Shown here one piece after another: positions 1-7,472 of a DNA stretch of 64,000 bases (the first letter of the stretch is position 1; the number at the start of each line of letters is the position of its first letter). Location: contig URQQ01000001.1 of assembly GCA_900549995.1 (NCBI GenBank), positions 62,001 to 126,000 on the forward strand, given 5' to 3'. The notes beneath the pieces were generated by a model. The model was not told the DNA's origin, made no database searches, and saw only the letters and a list, made by a program, of their open reading frames with translations. A program made the translations under genes and the position numbers. This DNA is from an uncultured Lachnospiraceae bacterium (GTDB lineage Bacteria > Bacillota > Clostridia > Lachnospirales > Lachnospiraceae).

Positions 1-301
1 AGCTGATGTTGTGGACGAAGTGAAGCATCTGAACCGCAGTATCATGATGCAGTGGACCGGTGAGAAACTGAAACTTGAGGACAAAGAAGCTGTCAGCAGA
101 AGATTTTTTGTCCGCATGTCTGGGGATGAGGCAGAACTTCTGCCTAGAATTACCGATGATTTCGGCAAGGTGAAAGTTGTGAAAGTTCCGGAGTTTATGG
201 AGGAATTTGGATTTATCACAGAGGTAATGACTGAAGGAGCGTACGAAAAAGCTGCGGAGGGATATTCAGAAATCATACATATGATTCGTGTGGAGGATTA
301 A
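1..301 (+). CDS. hom: Homoserine dehydrogenase, C-terminal part (cut by window edge)
   Basis: The reading frame is open from base 2, so the gene begins before the window; the in-frame GTG at 11 is not the true start. What is seen is about 99 residues that read like the C-terminal ACT domain of homoserine dehydrogenase: RRFFVRMSGDEAELLPRI, then EFGFITEVMTEG, ending IIHMIRVED. The family reduces aspartate semialdehyde to homoserine with NAD(P)H, and the ACT domain usually mediates feedback by threonine. It lies directly before the iPGM-like gene and aspartate kinase, which supports the call. The stop is 2 nt before the next ATG and its last codons carry that gene's GGAGG site, so the two are translationally coupled. 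The catalytic domain cannot be checked. Confidence 0.8.
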   Translation, partial: ADVVDEVKHLNRSIMMQWTGEKLKLEDKEAVSRRFFVRMSGDEAELLPRITDDFGKVKVVKVPEFMEEFGFITEVMTEGAYEKAAEGYSEIIHMIRVED

Positions 302-303
302 AA

Positions 304-1509
304 ATGAAGTATATCATAGTACTGGGAGACGGTATGGCAGATGAGCCGGTGGACAGCATCGGAGGACGTACGGCACTTCAGGCAGCACAGACACCGAATA
401 TGGATGCACTCGCAAAAGTGTCAGAGCTTGGGCTTGCATATATGGTGCCGGAAGGAATGGCGCCGGGAAGTGATACAGCCAATCTGTCTGTCCTTGGATA
501 TGATCCGGTAAAGTATTACAGCGGAAGATCCCCTCTGGAGGCATTGAGCATTGGTGTTGATCTGGAAGATACAGATGTATCGTTCCGCTGTAATCTGGTA
601 ACGCTTTCGGAAGAGGAAGACAGCTATGATAAACGGCGTATTCTGGATCACAGTTCCGGGGAAATCAGTTCTGAGGATGCAAAAGTCCTGGTCGATGCAT
701 TGAAGGAAGGGCTTCAAAAAGAAGGCTATGAATTCTATGCAGGAACAAGCTACCGCCATCTTCTTGTATGGAAGAAGGGTCAGGTAATGGAGCTGACGCC
801 TCCCCATGATATTCTCACAAGGCAGATTGGTGATTATCTGCCAGAAGATCCGGTGCTTCGGGAGATGATGGTGAAGAGTTATGAAATTCTGAATCAGCAT
901 CCGCTGAATCTGAAGCGTGCGGCTGAAGGGAAGAATAAAGCCAACTCTGCGTGGTTCTGGGGTGCGGGAACAAGGCCGGCACTCACCTCTTTTTCTGAAA
1001 AGACAGGAAAGAAAGGAGTTATGGTCTCCGCGGTGGATCTTCTCAAGGGAATTGCAGCAGGTGCAGGGATGAAGAACCTGACGGTGGAAGGCGCTAATGG
1101 CGGATTACATACGAATTATAAAGGGAAAGCACAGGCGGCGACAGATGCATTGCTGAAGGAAGGCGATGATTTTGCATATATCCATGTGGAAGCTCCGGAT
1201 GAGATGGGGCACCAGGGAAATATTCAGAATAAAATAGAAGCCATCGAATATATTGATGATCAGGTGATAGGAACGGTCAGAAAGGCTTTTTCAGAGGCAG
1301 AAGAAGATTACCGGATGCTTGTGCTTCCGGACCATCCGACGCCGGTCAGCGTACGGACACACACCGGTGGGCCTGTGCCATACATGCTGTACGACAGCCG
1401 GGAAGAAAAGACAGGATGTGCGTCTTACGATGAGGATACAGCTAAATCCAGCGGTCTGGTTTATCGGGAAGGCTATCAGCTGATCAGTCATCTGCTTCAG
1501 GAAAAATAA
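304..1509 (+). CDS. Archaeal-type cofactor-independent phosphoglycerate mutase-like protein, probable alternative homoserine kinase
   Basis: A 401-residue alkaline-phosphatase-superfamily protein. The metal-binding start (VLGDGMAD), the catalytic-serine block (APGSDTANLSVLGYDP, Ser56), and late metal ligands (APDEMGHQG and LPDHPTP) are all present, as in ApgM. The length also fits ApgM. The family converts 3- to 2-phosphoglycerate, but members encoded between hom and lysC, as here, have been proposed to act as non-orthologous homoserine kinases in bacteria that lack ThrB. No ThrB-type kinase is seen in the window, so the threonine role is an inference from context. The ATG at 304 follows GGAGG by 8 nt inside the end of hom. 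A housekeeping mutase role remains possible. Confidence 0.75.
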   Translation: MKYIIVLGDGMADEPVDSIGGRTALQAAQTPNMDALAKVSELGLAYMVPEGMAPGSDTANLSVLGYDPVKYYSGRSPLEALSIGVDLEDTDVSFRCNLVTLSEEEDSYDKRRILDHSSGEISSEDAKVLVDALKEGLQKEGYEFYAGTSYRHLLVWKKGQVMELTPPHDILTRQIGDYLPEDPVLREMMVKSYEILNQHPLNLKRAAEGKNKANSAWFWGAGTRPALTSFSEKTGKKGVMVSAVDLLKGIAAGAGMKNLTVEGANGGLHTNYKGKAQAATDALLKEGDDFAYIHVEAPDEMGHQGNIQNKIEAIEYIDDQVIGTVRKAFSEAEEDYRMLVLPDHPTPVSVRTHTGGPVPYMLYDSREEKTGCASYDEDTAKSSGLVYREGYQLISHLLQEK

Positions 1510-1549
1510 ATGTTTCTTCTGAGGCATAAGGAGAGACAGGGAGGATAAT

Positions 1550-2758
1550 ATGTTAATAGTAAAGAAATTCGGCGGCTCATCGGTTGCCAATAAAGAGAGA
1601 ATCTTCAATGTGGCAAAGCGGTGCATTGAGGACTATAAAAAAGGAAATGATGTGGTAGTCGTGCTGTCTGCAATGGGAGATACGACAGATGAACTTCTGG
1701 CACTTGCGAAGGAGATCAACCCAAATGCAAAGAAACGTGAACTGGATATGCTTATGACAACGGGAGAACAGGTTTCTGTGTCTCTGATGGCAATGGCGAT
1801 GCATGCGATGGATGTTCCGGCGGTATCCCTGAATGCATTTCAGGTCATGATGCATTCCACCTCTCATTATGGAAACGCAAGATTTAAGAAGGTAGATACA
1901 GAACGTATATATCATGAACTCGAATCAAGAAAGATTGTGATAGTCACAGGGTTCCAGGGAGTGAACAAATACGACGATTATACAACGCTTGGAAGAGGCG
2001 GTTCAGATACTACAGCTGTAGCACTGGCATCCGTGCTTCATGCGGATCTGTGTGAGATATATACGGACGTAGATGGCGTATATACGGCAGATCCACGTGT
2101 CGTGAAGAATGCGAAGAAGTTAAAAGAGATTACTTATGATGAAATGCTTGAACTGGCAACGCTTGGTGCGAAGGTACTTCACAACCGCTCTGTGGAGATG
2201 GCGAAGAAGTATGGTGTACCGCTGGTAGTGCGGTCAAGTCTTAATACAACAGAAGGAACCGTAGTCAAGGAGGTAGTAGAAGTGGAAGAAATGTTAATTA
2301 CCGGTGTAGCGGCAGATAAAAATACAGCAAGGGTTTCGGCAATTGGGCTCCAGGACAGACCGGGCGTTGCATTCAGATTGTTCAATACCCTGGCGAAAAA
2401 TGGGATCAATGTAGATATTATTCTCCAGTCAGTGGGAAGAGAAGGAACAAAGGATATTTCCTTTACGGTGTCACAGGATGATCTGGAGGCGACACTGAAG
2501 CTTCTGGAAAATAACAAAAAAGCTTTGACCATTCAGGAAGTTACTTATAATGAAAGAGTGGCAAAGATCTCAGTCGTTGGTGCCGGAATGATGAGTAATC
2601 CTGGTGTTGCGGCTAAGATGTTCGAATCACTTTCCAATGCAGGTGTGAATATTAATATGATTTCAACATCCGAAATCAGAATCACAGTACTGATTGATGA
2701 AAATGAAGTGGATCGCGCAATGATTTCAGTACATGACGGATTTGGACTTGAGGATTAA
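1550..2758 (+). CDS. lysC: Aspartate kinase
   Basis: Phosphorylates aspartate in the first step of the lysine, threonine and methionine pathway. The protein has 402 residues. The N-terminal amino-acid kinase domain opens with KKFGGSSVA and contains the FQGV and TLGRGGSDTTAVAL substrate and ATP loops and DGVYTADPR. Two ACT domains follow (about residues 260-330 and 340-402), typical of single-function lysine- or threonine-sensitive enzymes. The start has a GGGAGGATAAT ribosome site. It is third in the hom / iPGM-like / lysC operon, and a hairpin with a T tract lies after the stop. An internal start giving a separate beta subunit, as in Bacillus LysC, is possible but not shown. Confidence 0.95.
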   Translation: MLIVKKFGGSSVANKERIFNVAKRCIEDYKKGNDVVVVLSAMGDTTDELLALAKEINPNAKKRELDMLMTTGEQVSVSLMAMAMHAMDVPAVSLNAFQVMMHSTSHYGNARFKKVDTERIYHELESRKIVIVTGFQGVNKYDDYTTLGRGGSDTTAVALASVLHADLCEIYTDVDGVYTADPRVVKNAKKLKEITYDEMLELATLGAKVLHNRSVEMAKKYGVPLVVRSSLNTTEGTVVKEVVEVEEMLITGVAADKNTARVSAIGLQDRPGVAFRLFNTLAKNGINVDIILQSVGREGTKDISFTVSQDDLEATLKLLENNKKALTIQEVTYNERVAKISVVGAGMMSNPGVAAKMFESLSNAGVNINMISTSEIRITVLIDENEVDRAMISVHDGFGLED

Positions 2759-2784
2759 AATGAAATAGATGAGAATAAAAAAAG

Positions 2785-2828
2785 AAGGCGGTATGTATGA
2801 GATTCATTCATATCGTCCTCTTTTTATT
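2785..2828 (+). terminator. Probable terminator after lysC, shared with the converging XRE gene
   Basis: An imperfect hairpin pairs GAAGGCGGTATG with CATATCGTCCTC around a short ATTC-containing loop, with two mismatches and some G-U pairs, followed by a run of five T. It lies between two converging genes and reaches the stop of the minus-strand regulator. Confidence 0.6.
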
Positions 2829-3261
2829 CTTCCAGTTTCAGGGATCCCTTCACTGGCTTATGGTTGGCGGCAAGTGTCTCAAGCAAGGTGTAAACAGTGT
2901 GAAACTCATCGGGAGTGAGATCGCGGGCGAGACAGACCATATTCTGTTCTTCTGCCGACATATATAGTATTTTAGGAGTTGTACCGTTTTCTTCTGTACG
3001 TCCCATATAATTCAGGTTCGGATTTTCACGCACCATGCCGGGTCTTCCGGGTACAATGTTTTCAGTGAGAAGCTGATCTACCGTGACATGGTAAAACCTT
3101 GCCAGCCAGATCAGGGTATCACTGGAAGGAGACCGTTCACCGGTTTCATAAGCGGCATAGGCTTGTCTTGACATGTTCATTTCTTTTGCAAGTGCTTCCT
3201 GCGACCAGCCAATACTTGCACGTAAATTGCGAAGATTCTTACTTAACTGAATATTGATCAC
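2824..3261 (-). CDS. XRE-family transcriptional regulator
   Basis: A small DNA-binding protein of 145 residues. A lambda-Cro/XRE helix-turn-helix occupies about residues 6-62: LSKNLRNLRASIGWSQEALA, then MSRQAYAAYETGERSPSSDTL and FYHVTVDQLL. A C-terminal acidic segment of about 70 residues (MSAEEQNMVCLARDLTPDEF) resembles those of other Clostridial HTH proteins but has no known function. I place the start at a GTG at 3261 because GGGGGAGG lies 7 nt upstream; a longer in-frame opening from 3372 would run through the promoter and an inverted repeat and lacks a good ribosome site. A TATACT -10 box lies at 3294-3299 on this strand. A 17-bp palindrome (3355-3371) further upstream may be its own operator. 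Target genes are unknown. Confidence 0.8.
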   Translation of the reverse strand: MINIQLSKNLRNLRASIGWSQEALAKEMNMSRQAYAAYETGERSPSSDTLIWLARFYHVTVDQLLTENIVPGRPGMVRENPNLNYMGRTEENGTTPKILYMSAEEQNMVCLARDLTPDEFHTVYTLLETLAANHKPVKGSLKLEE

Positions 3262-3293
3262 TGCTATACCTCCCCCGCTTAAATAATAAGGAT

Positions 3294-3299
3294 AGTATA
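3294..3299 (-). promoter_or_regulatory. Probable -10 element of the XRE gene
   Basis: TATACT on the minus strand, about 33 nt before the chosen GTG start. The best -35 candidate upstream (TTAACC, 19-nt spacing) is weak. Confidence 0.4.
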
Positions 3300-3353
3300 G
3301 CAATTTCCCAGATGAATTGGTTAATATGCTCCGAAACGAAGAAAAGTTCAAAT

Positions 3354-3382
3354 TTGCCACTTTAAGTGGCATGTGCTATAAT
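3354..3382 (+). promoter_or_regulatory. Sigma-A type promoter pointing antisense to the CYTH gene
   Basis: TTGCCA (3354-3359), 17-nt spacer, TATAAT (3377-3382), with an extended -10 TG (TGCTATAAT). It faces into the 3' end of the minus-strand CYTH gene, where no plus-strand gene is seen. The palindrome at 3355-3371 covers its -35 and spacer. Confidence 0.45.
3355..3371. repeat. 17-bp palindrome, operator candidate
   Basis: TGCCACTT-T-AAGTGGCA is a perfect inverted repeat with a one-base centre. It lies just past the CYTH stop codon and upstream of the XRE gene. It has no T tract, so it does not look like a terminator. It overlaps the -35 of a good plus-strand promoter. Confidence 0.6.
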
Positions 3383-3819
3383 TGACTCAGACTGCTGTTG
3401 TGGTATCTGGATAAAAATGTAACATCTTCACCAAACCATTCAGGCGGGACGAACCCATTGGCAGTATCCTCATCAGGGAATTCTACTTCAGCCATAATAA
3501 GGGGGGAAAGATCTCCTTCGAATATATCCAGCTCGATTGTGAGTTCCTTATTATAAGGAAGAAGATATCTCTTTTTTGTAATCAGACGTCCGTCGATTTT
3601 ACTGCGCAGATGTTCGTAAGAGGAACTTGTCAAAGGAAGATTATATTCTTCTCTGACCATATGCCCTTTTGATTTGTAGGTGAGGATAAATTCATCATCC
3701 TGGCGTCGGATTCTGACGACTGGTTCCGTCGAAAGATATCCCTGCTCTATTATATGGAAGGGATAACTGTCAAGATCTGCCGGAACCTGGCTGATTAAAT
3801 ACTTTCGCTCGATTTCCAT
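3376..3819 (-). CDS. CYTH domain protein (triphosphate tunnel metalloenzyme family)
   Basis: A 147-residue protein that opens with the CYTH signature ExExK (MEIERKYLI). It continues with the alternating charged strands expected of an eight-strand tunnel: VVRIRRQDDEFILTYKSKG, EREYNL-like, KKRYLLPY, ELDIFEG and MAEVEFPDE. CYTH proteins hydrolyse triphosphates such as inorganic triphosphate or thiamine triphosphate, or in rare cases make cAMP; which substrate applies here cannot be read from sequence. The ATG is preceded by GGAGGTGATTCA. A minus-strand promoter (TTGGGA, 18 nt, TATACT) lies close upstream. It precedes the XRE gene on the same strand and may be cotranscribed with it. Confidence 0.85.
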   Translation of the reverse strand: MEIERKYLISQVPADLDSYPFHIIEQGYLSTEPVVRIRRQDDEFILTYKSKGHMVREEYNLPLTSSSYEHLRSKIDGRLITKKRYLLPYNKELTIELDIFEGDLSPLIMAEVEFPDEDTANGFVPPEWFGEDVTFLSRYHNSSLSQL

Positions 3820-3877
3820 TGAATCACCTCCTGTGTAGGACTATAATAGTATAGAAAATGGTGAATGTAAATCCCAA

Positions 3878-3906
3878 TTGATTTTTTTCTTTCCGTCTGA
3901 TACAAT
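3878..3906 (+). promoter_or_regulatory. Promoter of the DJ-1 family gene
   Basis: TTGATT (3878-3883), 17-nt spacer, TACAAT (3901-3906). Transcription would start near 3913 and give a leader of about 250 nt that includes both copies of the hairpin repeat before the DJ-1 start at 4161. Confidence 0.6.
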
Positions 3907-3929
3907 GCATATATTAACCAGCCATGCAT

Positions 3930-3987
3930 GTATGATTACAGAAAGCGCGGCGCAAGCTTGCTTGCAGAGAGCTTTCTGTAATCATAC
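3930..3987. repeat. Long hairpin with 17-bp perfect stem
   Basis: Arms GTATGATTACAGAAAGC (3930-3946) and its exact complement (3971-3987) enclose a 24-nt loop that itself contains the palindrome GCAAGCTTGC. There is no T tract. This is the first copy of a duplicated element within the gene-free stretch 3820-4160. Confidence 0.85.
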
Positions 3988-4000
3988 GTATACGGCGATA
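3938..4000 (+). repeat. Direct repeat A, copy 1 (63 bp)
   Basis: It runs from ACAGAAAGCGCGGCGC to ACGTATACGGCGATA. It matches copy 2 at 4071-4133 at 62 of 63 positions; the only change is C3946 versus T4079. Confidence 0.9.
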
Positions 4001-4047
4001 AGCCGCACCGAAATGAAGCGAAGCGGAATTGAGGTGGCATGGCGTCA

Positions 4048-4062
4048 GAAAGCCAGTGCAGA
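4048..4062 (+). repeat. Short repeat B, copy 1 (15 bp)
   Basis: GAAAGCCAGTGCAGA. It recurs at 4134-4148, where it directly abuts repeat A copy 2. In copy 1, A and B are separated by 47 bp, so the second unit looks like an internally deleted copy. Confidence 0.8.
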
Positions 4063-4070
4063 TGAATGAA

Positions 4071-4133
4071 ACAGAAAGTGCGGCGCAAGCTTGCTTGCAG
4101 AGAGCTTTCTGTAATCATACGTATACGGCGATA
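4071..4133 (+). repeat. Direct repeat A, copy 2 (63 bp)
   Basis: 62 of 63 bases match copy 1. Its stem is shorter: only ACAGAAAG (4071-4078) pairs with CTTTCTGT (4105-4112), because the outer left arm is missing. Confidence 0.9.
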
Positions 4134-4148
4134 GAAAGCCAGTGCAGA
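4134..4148 (+). repeat. Short repeat B, copy 2 (15 bp)
   Basis: Same 15 bases as 4048-4062. The GAGGAGG ribosome site of the DJ-1 gene begins at its last bases, so the repeat abuts the translation start region. Confidence 0.8.
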
Positions 4149-4160
4149 GGAGGAATGGAT

Positions 4161-4721
4161 ATGGGCAAAAATGTATGTGTATTTCTGGCAGATGGATTTG
4201 AAGAGGTGGAAGCCCTCACTGTTGTAGATATTTTAAGGAGAGCCGGAGCTATGGTGACTACGGTGTCTGTGACAGAGGATTATACGGTGCGTGGTGCACA
4301 TGGCATTGATGTAATTGCGGATCAGGTGTTTTCTGATACTGATTTTGAATATACAGATATGCTGGTACTGCCGGGAGGCATGCCGGGAACATTGTCTCTT
4401 TCGGAGCATGAAGGGCTGGGAGAATTACTGGCCGAGTTTGACCAGAAGAACAGGTATATTGCGGCGATCTGTGCGGCGCCAAGCATTCTGGGCAAATACG
4501 GAATGCTGGAAGGCAGAAAGGCGACATCCCATCCATCGAAAGAAAAAGAACTGCCGGGAGCTTTTGTTGTGCGTGAACCGGTCGTTACGTCCGGCAACAT
4601 CATCACAAGCAGAGGGGTTGGAACTGCAATTGAGTTTTCTCTTGAACTTGTCAAAATTTTATTTGACAGTGCTGAGGCGGAAGAAATCAGCAAAGCAATT
4701 GTATATCTGGAGGACAGATAA
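4161..4721 (+). CDS. DJ-1/PfpI family protein (ThiJ/YajL-like)
   Basis: A 186-residue protein with the glutamine-amidotransferase-like fold of the DJ-1 superfamily. Evidence is the N-terminal VCVFLADGFEEVEALTVVD (conserved Glu), LVLPGGMPG, the nucleophile elbow AAICAAPSIL with its cysteine, and GVGTAIEFSLELV near the end. Related proteins act as protein or small-molecule deglycases or oxidative-stress factors; the specific role here is unknown. An in-frame opening from 4029 would add 44 residues, but these are translated repeat sequence. I choose the ATG at 4161 because AGGAGG lies about 7 nt upstream. Transcription likely begins before the two repeats. The lipoprotein gene follows after 11 nt. 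Confidence 0.9.
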   Translation: MGKNVCVFLADGFEEVEALTVVDILRRAGAMVTTVSVTEDYTVRGAHGIDVIADQVFSDTDFEYTDMLVLPGGMPGTLSLSEHEGLGELLAEFDQKNRYIAAICAAPSILGKYGMLEGRKATSHPSKEKELPGAFVVREPVVTSGNIITSRGVGTAIEFSLELVKILFDSAEAEEISKAIVYLEDR

Positions 4722-4732
4722 AGGAGACGAGC

Positions 4733-5410
4733 ATGAAGTGTAAGAAAAGAAAAGTATTTTTATTTCTTACAGCATGGATGGCTCTTTTTGCAGCAGGCTG
4801 CGGCCTGTTCAAAGATTTTGATGCAGAAGGGTATGTCCGTGCGCTTTTAAACCAGACATTTGGCGGGGAAGTAAAAGAAGCTGCAAAGGTCATGGGAGAT
4901 ACGTCAGAAGAAGAGCTGAAAGAACAGTATGAAGAAGAAATCAGTACATTTGTCAGAAAGAATCTGGTCAGCGGAATTCAGATGGATGATGCGGTGCAGA
5001 AGGAATATGAGTCTGTGTGCAAAGAGATCTTCCGTGCCATGAAGTATGAAGTGAAGGGCGCGGAAAAGACAGATAAGAAAGAATACGATGTCAGTGTGGA
5101 GATACAGCCTTCCGATATATTTATCAAATTTACGGATGCTGTAAAAGAAGACAGCAGAAGACTTATGGAGAAGGCGGACAAGGGAGAGTATCAGGGGACT
5201 GAAAGTGAAATCAGCAGCCAGATGCAGAAAGAATTCGTTGCGGATGCACTGGGGCTTTTGAAGCAGGCACGCTCGGAAATGCAGTATGGAGAGAAAGAAA
5301 CAGTGATTATCAAAGTGACTGGCAACAAAAACAATGAATTTACAGTGGATGAAGAAGAAATTTCCAATCTTATCACAAAAATCCTGCGTTTAGATGAAAT
5401 TCAGGGTTAG
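4733..5410 (+). CDS. Lipoprotein of unknown function
   Basis: A 225-residue exported lipoprotein. The positively charged start (MKCKKRKV), a hydrophobic stretch and the lipobox FAAGC put the lipid-modified cysteine at residue 23. The mature part is acidic, lysine- and glutamate-rich and probably mostly helical (KEQYEEEISTFVRKNL, RRLMEKADKGEYQGTE). It reads like other Clostridial lipoproteins of about 200 residues with a DUF5105-like repeat, but I do not recognise a firm family. It follows the DJ-1 gene by 11 nt with AAAGGAGACGAGC before the ATG, so the two probably form an operon. No enzymatic motif is visible. Confidence 0.7.
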   Translation: MKCKKRKVFLFLTAWMALFAAGCGLFKDFDAEGYVRALLNQTFGGEVKEAAKVMGDTSEEELKEQYEEEISTFVRKNLVSGIQMDDAVQKEYESVCKEIFRAMKYEVKGAEKTDKKEYDVSVEIQPSDIFIKFTDAVKEDSRRLMEKADKGEYQGTESEISSQMQKEFVADALGLLKQARSEMQYGEKETVIIKVTGNKNNEFTVDEEEISNLITKILRLDEIQG

Positions 5411-5442
5411 AAAGGACTGGAAATTTGTATATGAATGTGCTA

Positions 5443-5455
5443 TACTTTCATAATG
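5443..5455 (+). promoter_or_regulatory. Extended -10 promoter before tig
   Basis: TGCTATACT upstream of the trigger factor gene, with no good -35. The leader that follows is about 60 nt and ends in AAGGAGGAAGTAGTCA before the ATG. Confidence 0.45.
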
Positions 5456-5510
5456 ACTGTGAAATGGAAGGGCCAAAGAGCTGTTCACACATATAAGGAG
5501 GAAGTAGTCA

Positions 5511-6797
5511 ATGAGTTTACAAGTAGAAAAGATGGAAAAAAATATGGCGAAACTTACCATAGAAGTTTCTGCTGAAGAATTGGAAAAAGCATTAAACGGA
5601 GCATATAAGAAACAAAGAAATAAAATCAGCGTGCCAGGATTCCGTAAAGGGAAAGTTCCGCGCCAGATGATTGAAAAAATGTATGGACCGGAAATCTTCT
5701 ATGATGATGCAGCAAATGACCTTATTCCGGATGCTTATTCAAAAGCTTACGATGAGAGCGGACTGGATATCGTTTCTCAGCCAAAAGTGGATGTAGTACA
5801 GATTGAAAAGGGAAAACCTTTTATTTTCACAGCTGAAGTAGCAGTAAAACCAGAAGTTACATTGGGTGAGTATAAAGGATTAAAAGTAGACAAGATTTCC
5901 AACAGAGTTACACAGAAAGAAATCGAAGAGAAGTTAAAAGAAGAGCAGGAAAAGAATGCAAGAACAATTACTGTAGAAGGACGTCCTGTACAGGATAAAG
6001 ACGAAGTAATTCTTGACTTTGAAGGATTTGTTGACGGTGTGGCATTCGAAGGCGGTAAAGGTGATAACTATCCGCTGACTATCGGTTCCGGTTCATTTAT
6101 TCCTGGATTTGAGGAACAGCTGATCGGTGTGAATCCGGAAGAAGAAGTAGAAGTAAAAGTGACATTCCCGGAAGAATACCAGGCAGAAGAATTAAAAGGC
6201 AAAGATGCTGTATTTAAATGTACAGTACATGAGATCAAAGCAAAAGAACTTCCGGAGTTAGATGATGAATTTGCATCAGAAGTTTCAGAATTTGATACTT
6301 TAGATGAATACAAAGCAGATATTAAGGAAAAGATCAAAGAGCAGAAGATTTCAGAAGGCAAGAGAAAACAGGAAGATCAGGCTGTAGACCAGGCAGTTGA
6401 GAATGCACAGATGGATATTCCGGAGGCAATGATCGATACTCAGGTAAGACAGATGGCAAATGATTTCTCTCAGAGAATCCAGCAGCAGGGTCTGACTTTA
6501 GAGCAGTACTTCCAGTTCACAGGAATGACAGCAGAGAAAATGCTCGAAGAATTAAAACCGCAGGCTGTAAAGAGAATCCAGACAAGACTCGTACTGGAAG
6601 CGATTGCGGCAGCTGAGAACATCGAAGTAAGCGATGAGAGACTGGATGAGGAACTTCAGAAGATGGCAGATGCTTACAAGATGGAAGTTGACAAGTTAAA
6701 AGAATTCATGGGTGAGAATGAGAAGAAACAGATGAAAGAGGACATTGCTGTTCAGGAAGCTGTTACATTCTTAATTGACAATTCAGTGGATAAATAA
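5511..6797 (+). CDS. tig: Trigger factor (ribosome-bound chaperone)
   Basis: Chaperone that binds near the ribosome exit tunnel and assists folding of nascent chains. The 428-residue length is typical. The N-terminal ribosome-binding domain includes the signature around SVPGFRKGKVPRQMI (residues about 42-57). The FKBP-type prolyl isomerase domain follows (about 150-245; ILDFEGFVDGVAFEGG, PLTIGSGSFIPGFEEQLIG), and then a helical substrate-binding C-terminal region. A strong AAGGAGGAAG site precedes the ATG. It heads the tig-clpP-clpX-lon proteostasis group. Confidence 0.97.
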   Translation: MSLQVEKMEKNMAKLTIEVSAEELEKALNGAYKKQRNKISVPGFRKGKVPRQMIEKMYGPEIFYDDAANDLIPDAYSKAYDESGLDIVSQPKVDVVQIEKGKPFIFTAEVAVKPEVTLGEYKGLKVDKISNRVTQKEIEEKLKEEQEKNARTITVEGRPVQDKDEVILDFEGFVDGVAFEGGKGDNYPLTIGSGSFIPGFEEQLIGVNPEEEVEVKVTFPEEYQAEELKGKDAVFKCTVHEIKAKELPELDDEFASEVSEFDTLDEYKADIKEKIKEQKISEGKRKQEDQAVDQAVENAQMDIPEAMIDTQVRQMANDFSQRIQQQGLTLEQYFQFTGMTAEKMLEELKPQAVKRIQTRLVLEAIAAAENIEVSDERLDEELQKMADAYKMEVDKLKEFMGENEKKQMKEDIAVQEAVTFLIDNSVDK

Positions 6798-6825
6798 GAA
6801 GTAGATTTAGCGAGGAGGCATATAC

Positions 6826-7407
6826 ATGGGTTTAGTACCAGTTGTTATTGAACAAACAAGCCGTGGAGAACGCTCTTACGACATTTATTCAAGGTTATTA
6901 AAAGACAGAATTATATTTTTGGGAGAGCAGGTGACAGATGATCTGGCGAGCCTGATTACAGCGCAGCTGTTATTTCTGGAAGGTGAAGATCCGGAGAAGG
7001 ACATTCATTTATACATCAACAGCCCGGGCGGATCTGTGACTGCAGGAATGGCAATCTATGACACGATGCAGTATATCAAATGTGATGTGTCCACGATTTG
7101 TATTGGTATGGCAGCAAGTATGGGGTCTTTTCTGCTGGCAGGCGGTGCAAAGGGCAAGCGTTTTGCTCTTCCGAATGCTGAAATTATGATTCACCAGCCA
7201 TCTGGCGGAGCTCAGGGTCAGGCAACTGAAATTGAGATTGTCGCGGAACACATTCTGGCTGTGAAAAAGAAATTAAATACAATTTTAGCTCAGAATACAG
7301 GCCAGAGCCTGGAGCGGATTGAAGCTGATACTGACAGAGATAACTATATGTCAGCACAGGATGCAAAAGAATATGGTTTAGTCGATAAAGTAATCGTAAA
7401 CCGGTAA
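6826..7407 (+). CDS. clpP: ATP-dependent Clp protease proteolytic subunit
   Basis: Serine peptidase subunit that forms the barrel of ClpXP and related proteases. The protein has 193 residues. The catalytic triad sits at the standard numbers: Ser98 in AASMG, His123 in IHQPSG and Asp172 in DTDRDNY. The GGSVTAGMAIYDTM and oxyanion-hole segments are intact. It starts 28 nt after tig with GCGAGGAGG before the ATG, and clpX follows. Confidence 0.97.
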   Translation: MGLVPVVIEQTSRGERSYDIYSRLLKDRIIFLGEQVTDDLASLITAQLLFLEGEDPEKDIHLYINSPGGSVTAGMAIYDTMQYIKCDVSTICIGMAASMGSFLLAGGAKGKRFALPNAEIMIHQPSGGAQGQATEIEIVAEHILAVKKKLNTILAQNTGQSLERIEADTDRDNYMSAQDAKEYGLVDKVIVNR

Positions 7408-7420
7408 GAATTATAGATAG

Positions 7421-7450
7421 AGGGGCTGTTCTTTTGGAACATCCCCTTTA
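7421..7450 (+). terminator. Intercistronic hairpin between clpP and clpX
   Basis: AGGGGCTGTTC (7421-7431) pairs with GAACATCCCCT (7437-7447), with one mismatch. The following TTTACG is a poor T tract, so this is more likely an attenuator or RNA-processing and stability element than a full terminator. Confidence 0.45.
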
Positions 7451-7472
7451 CGTGTAAAAATGAGGTGATAAT

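Noticed and set aside
3262..3372. Longer start of the XRE gene
   Set aside because: The extension covers the -10 box and the palindrome, and GGGGGAGG favours GTG at 3261.
3878..4069. 63-codon plus-strand reading frame through the hairpin repeat
   Set aside because: It is translated repeat sequence with no ribosome site, it begins between the promoter boxes, and the duplicated part gives the same peptide twice.
4029..4160. N-terminal extension of the DJ-1 gene
   Set aside because: The 44 extra residues are repeat sequence; AGGAGG lies properly before the ATG at 4161.
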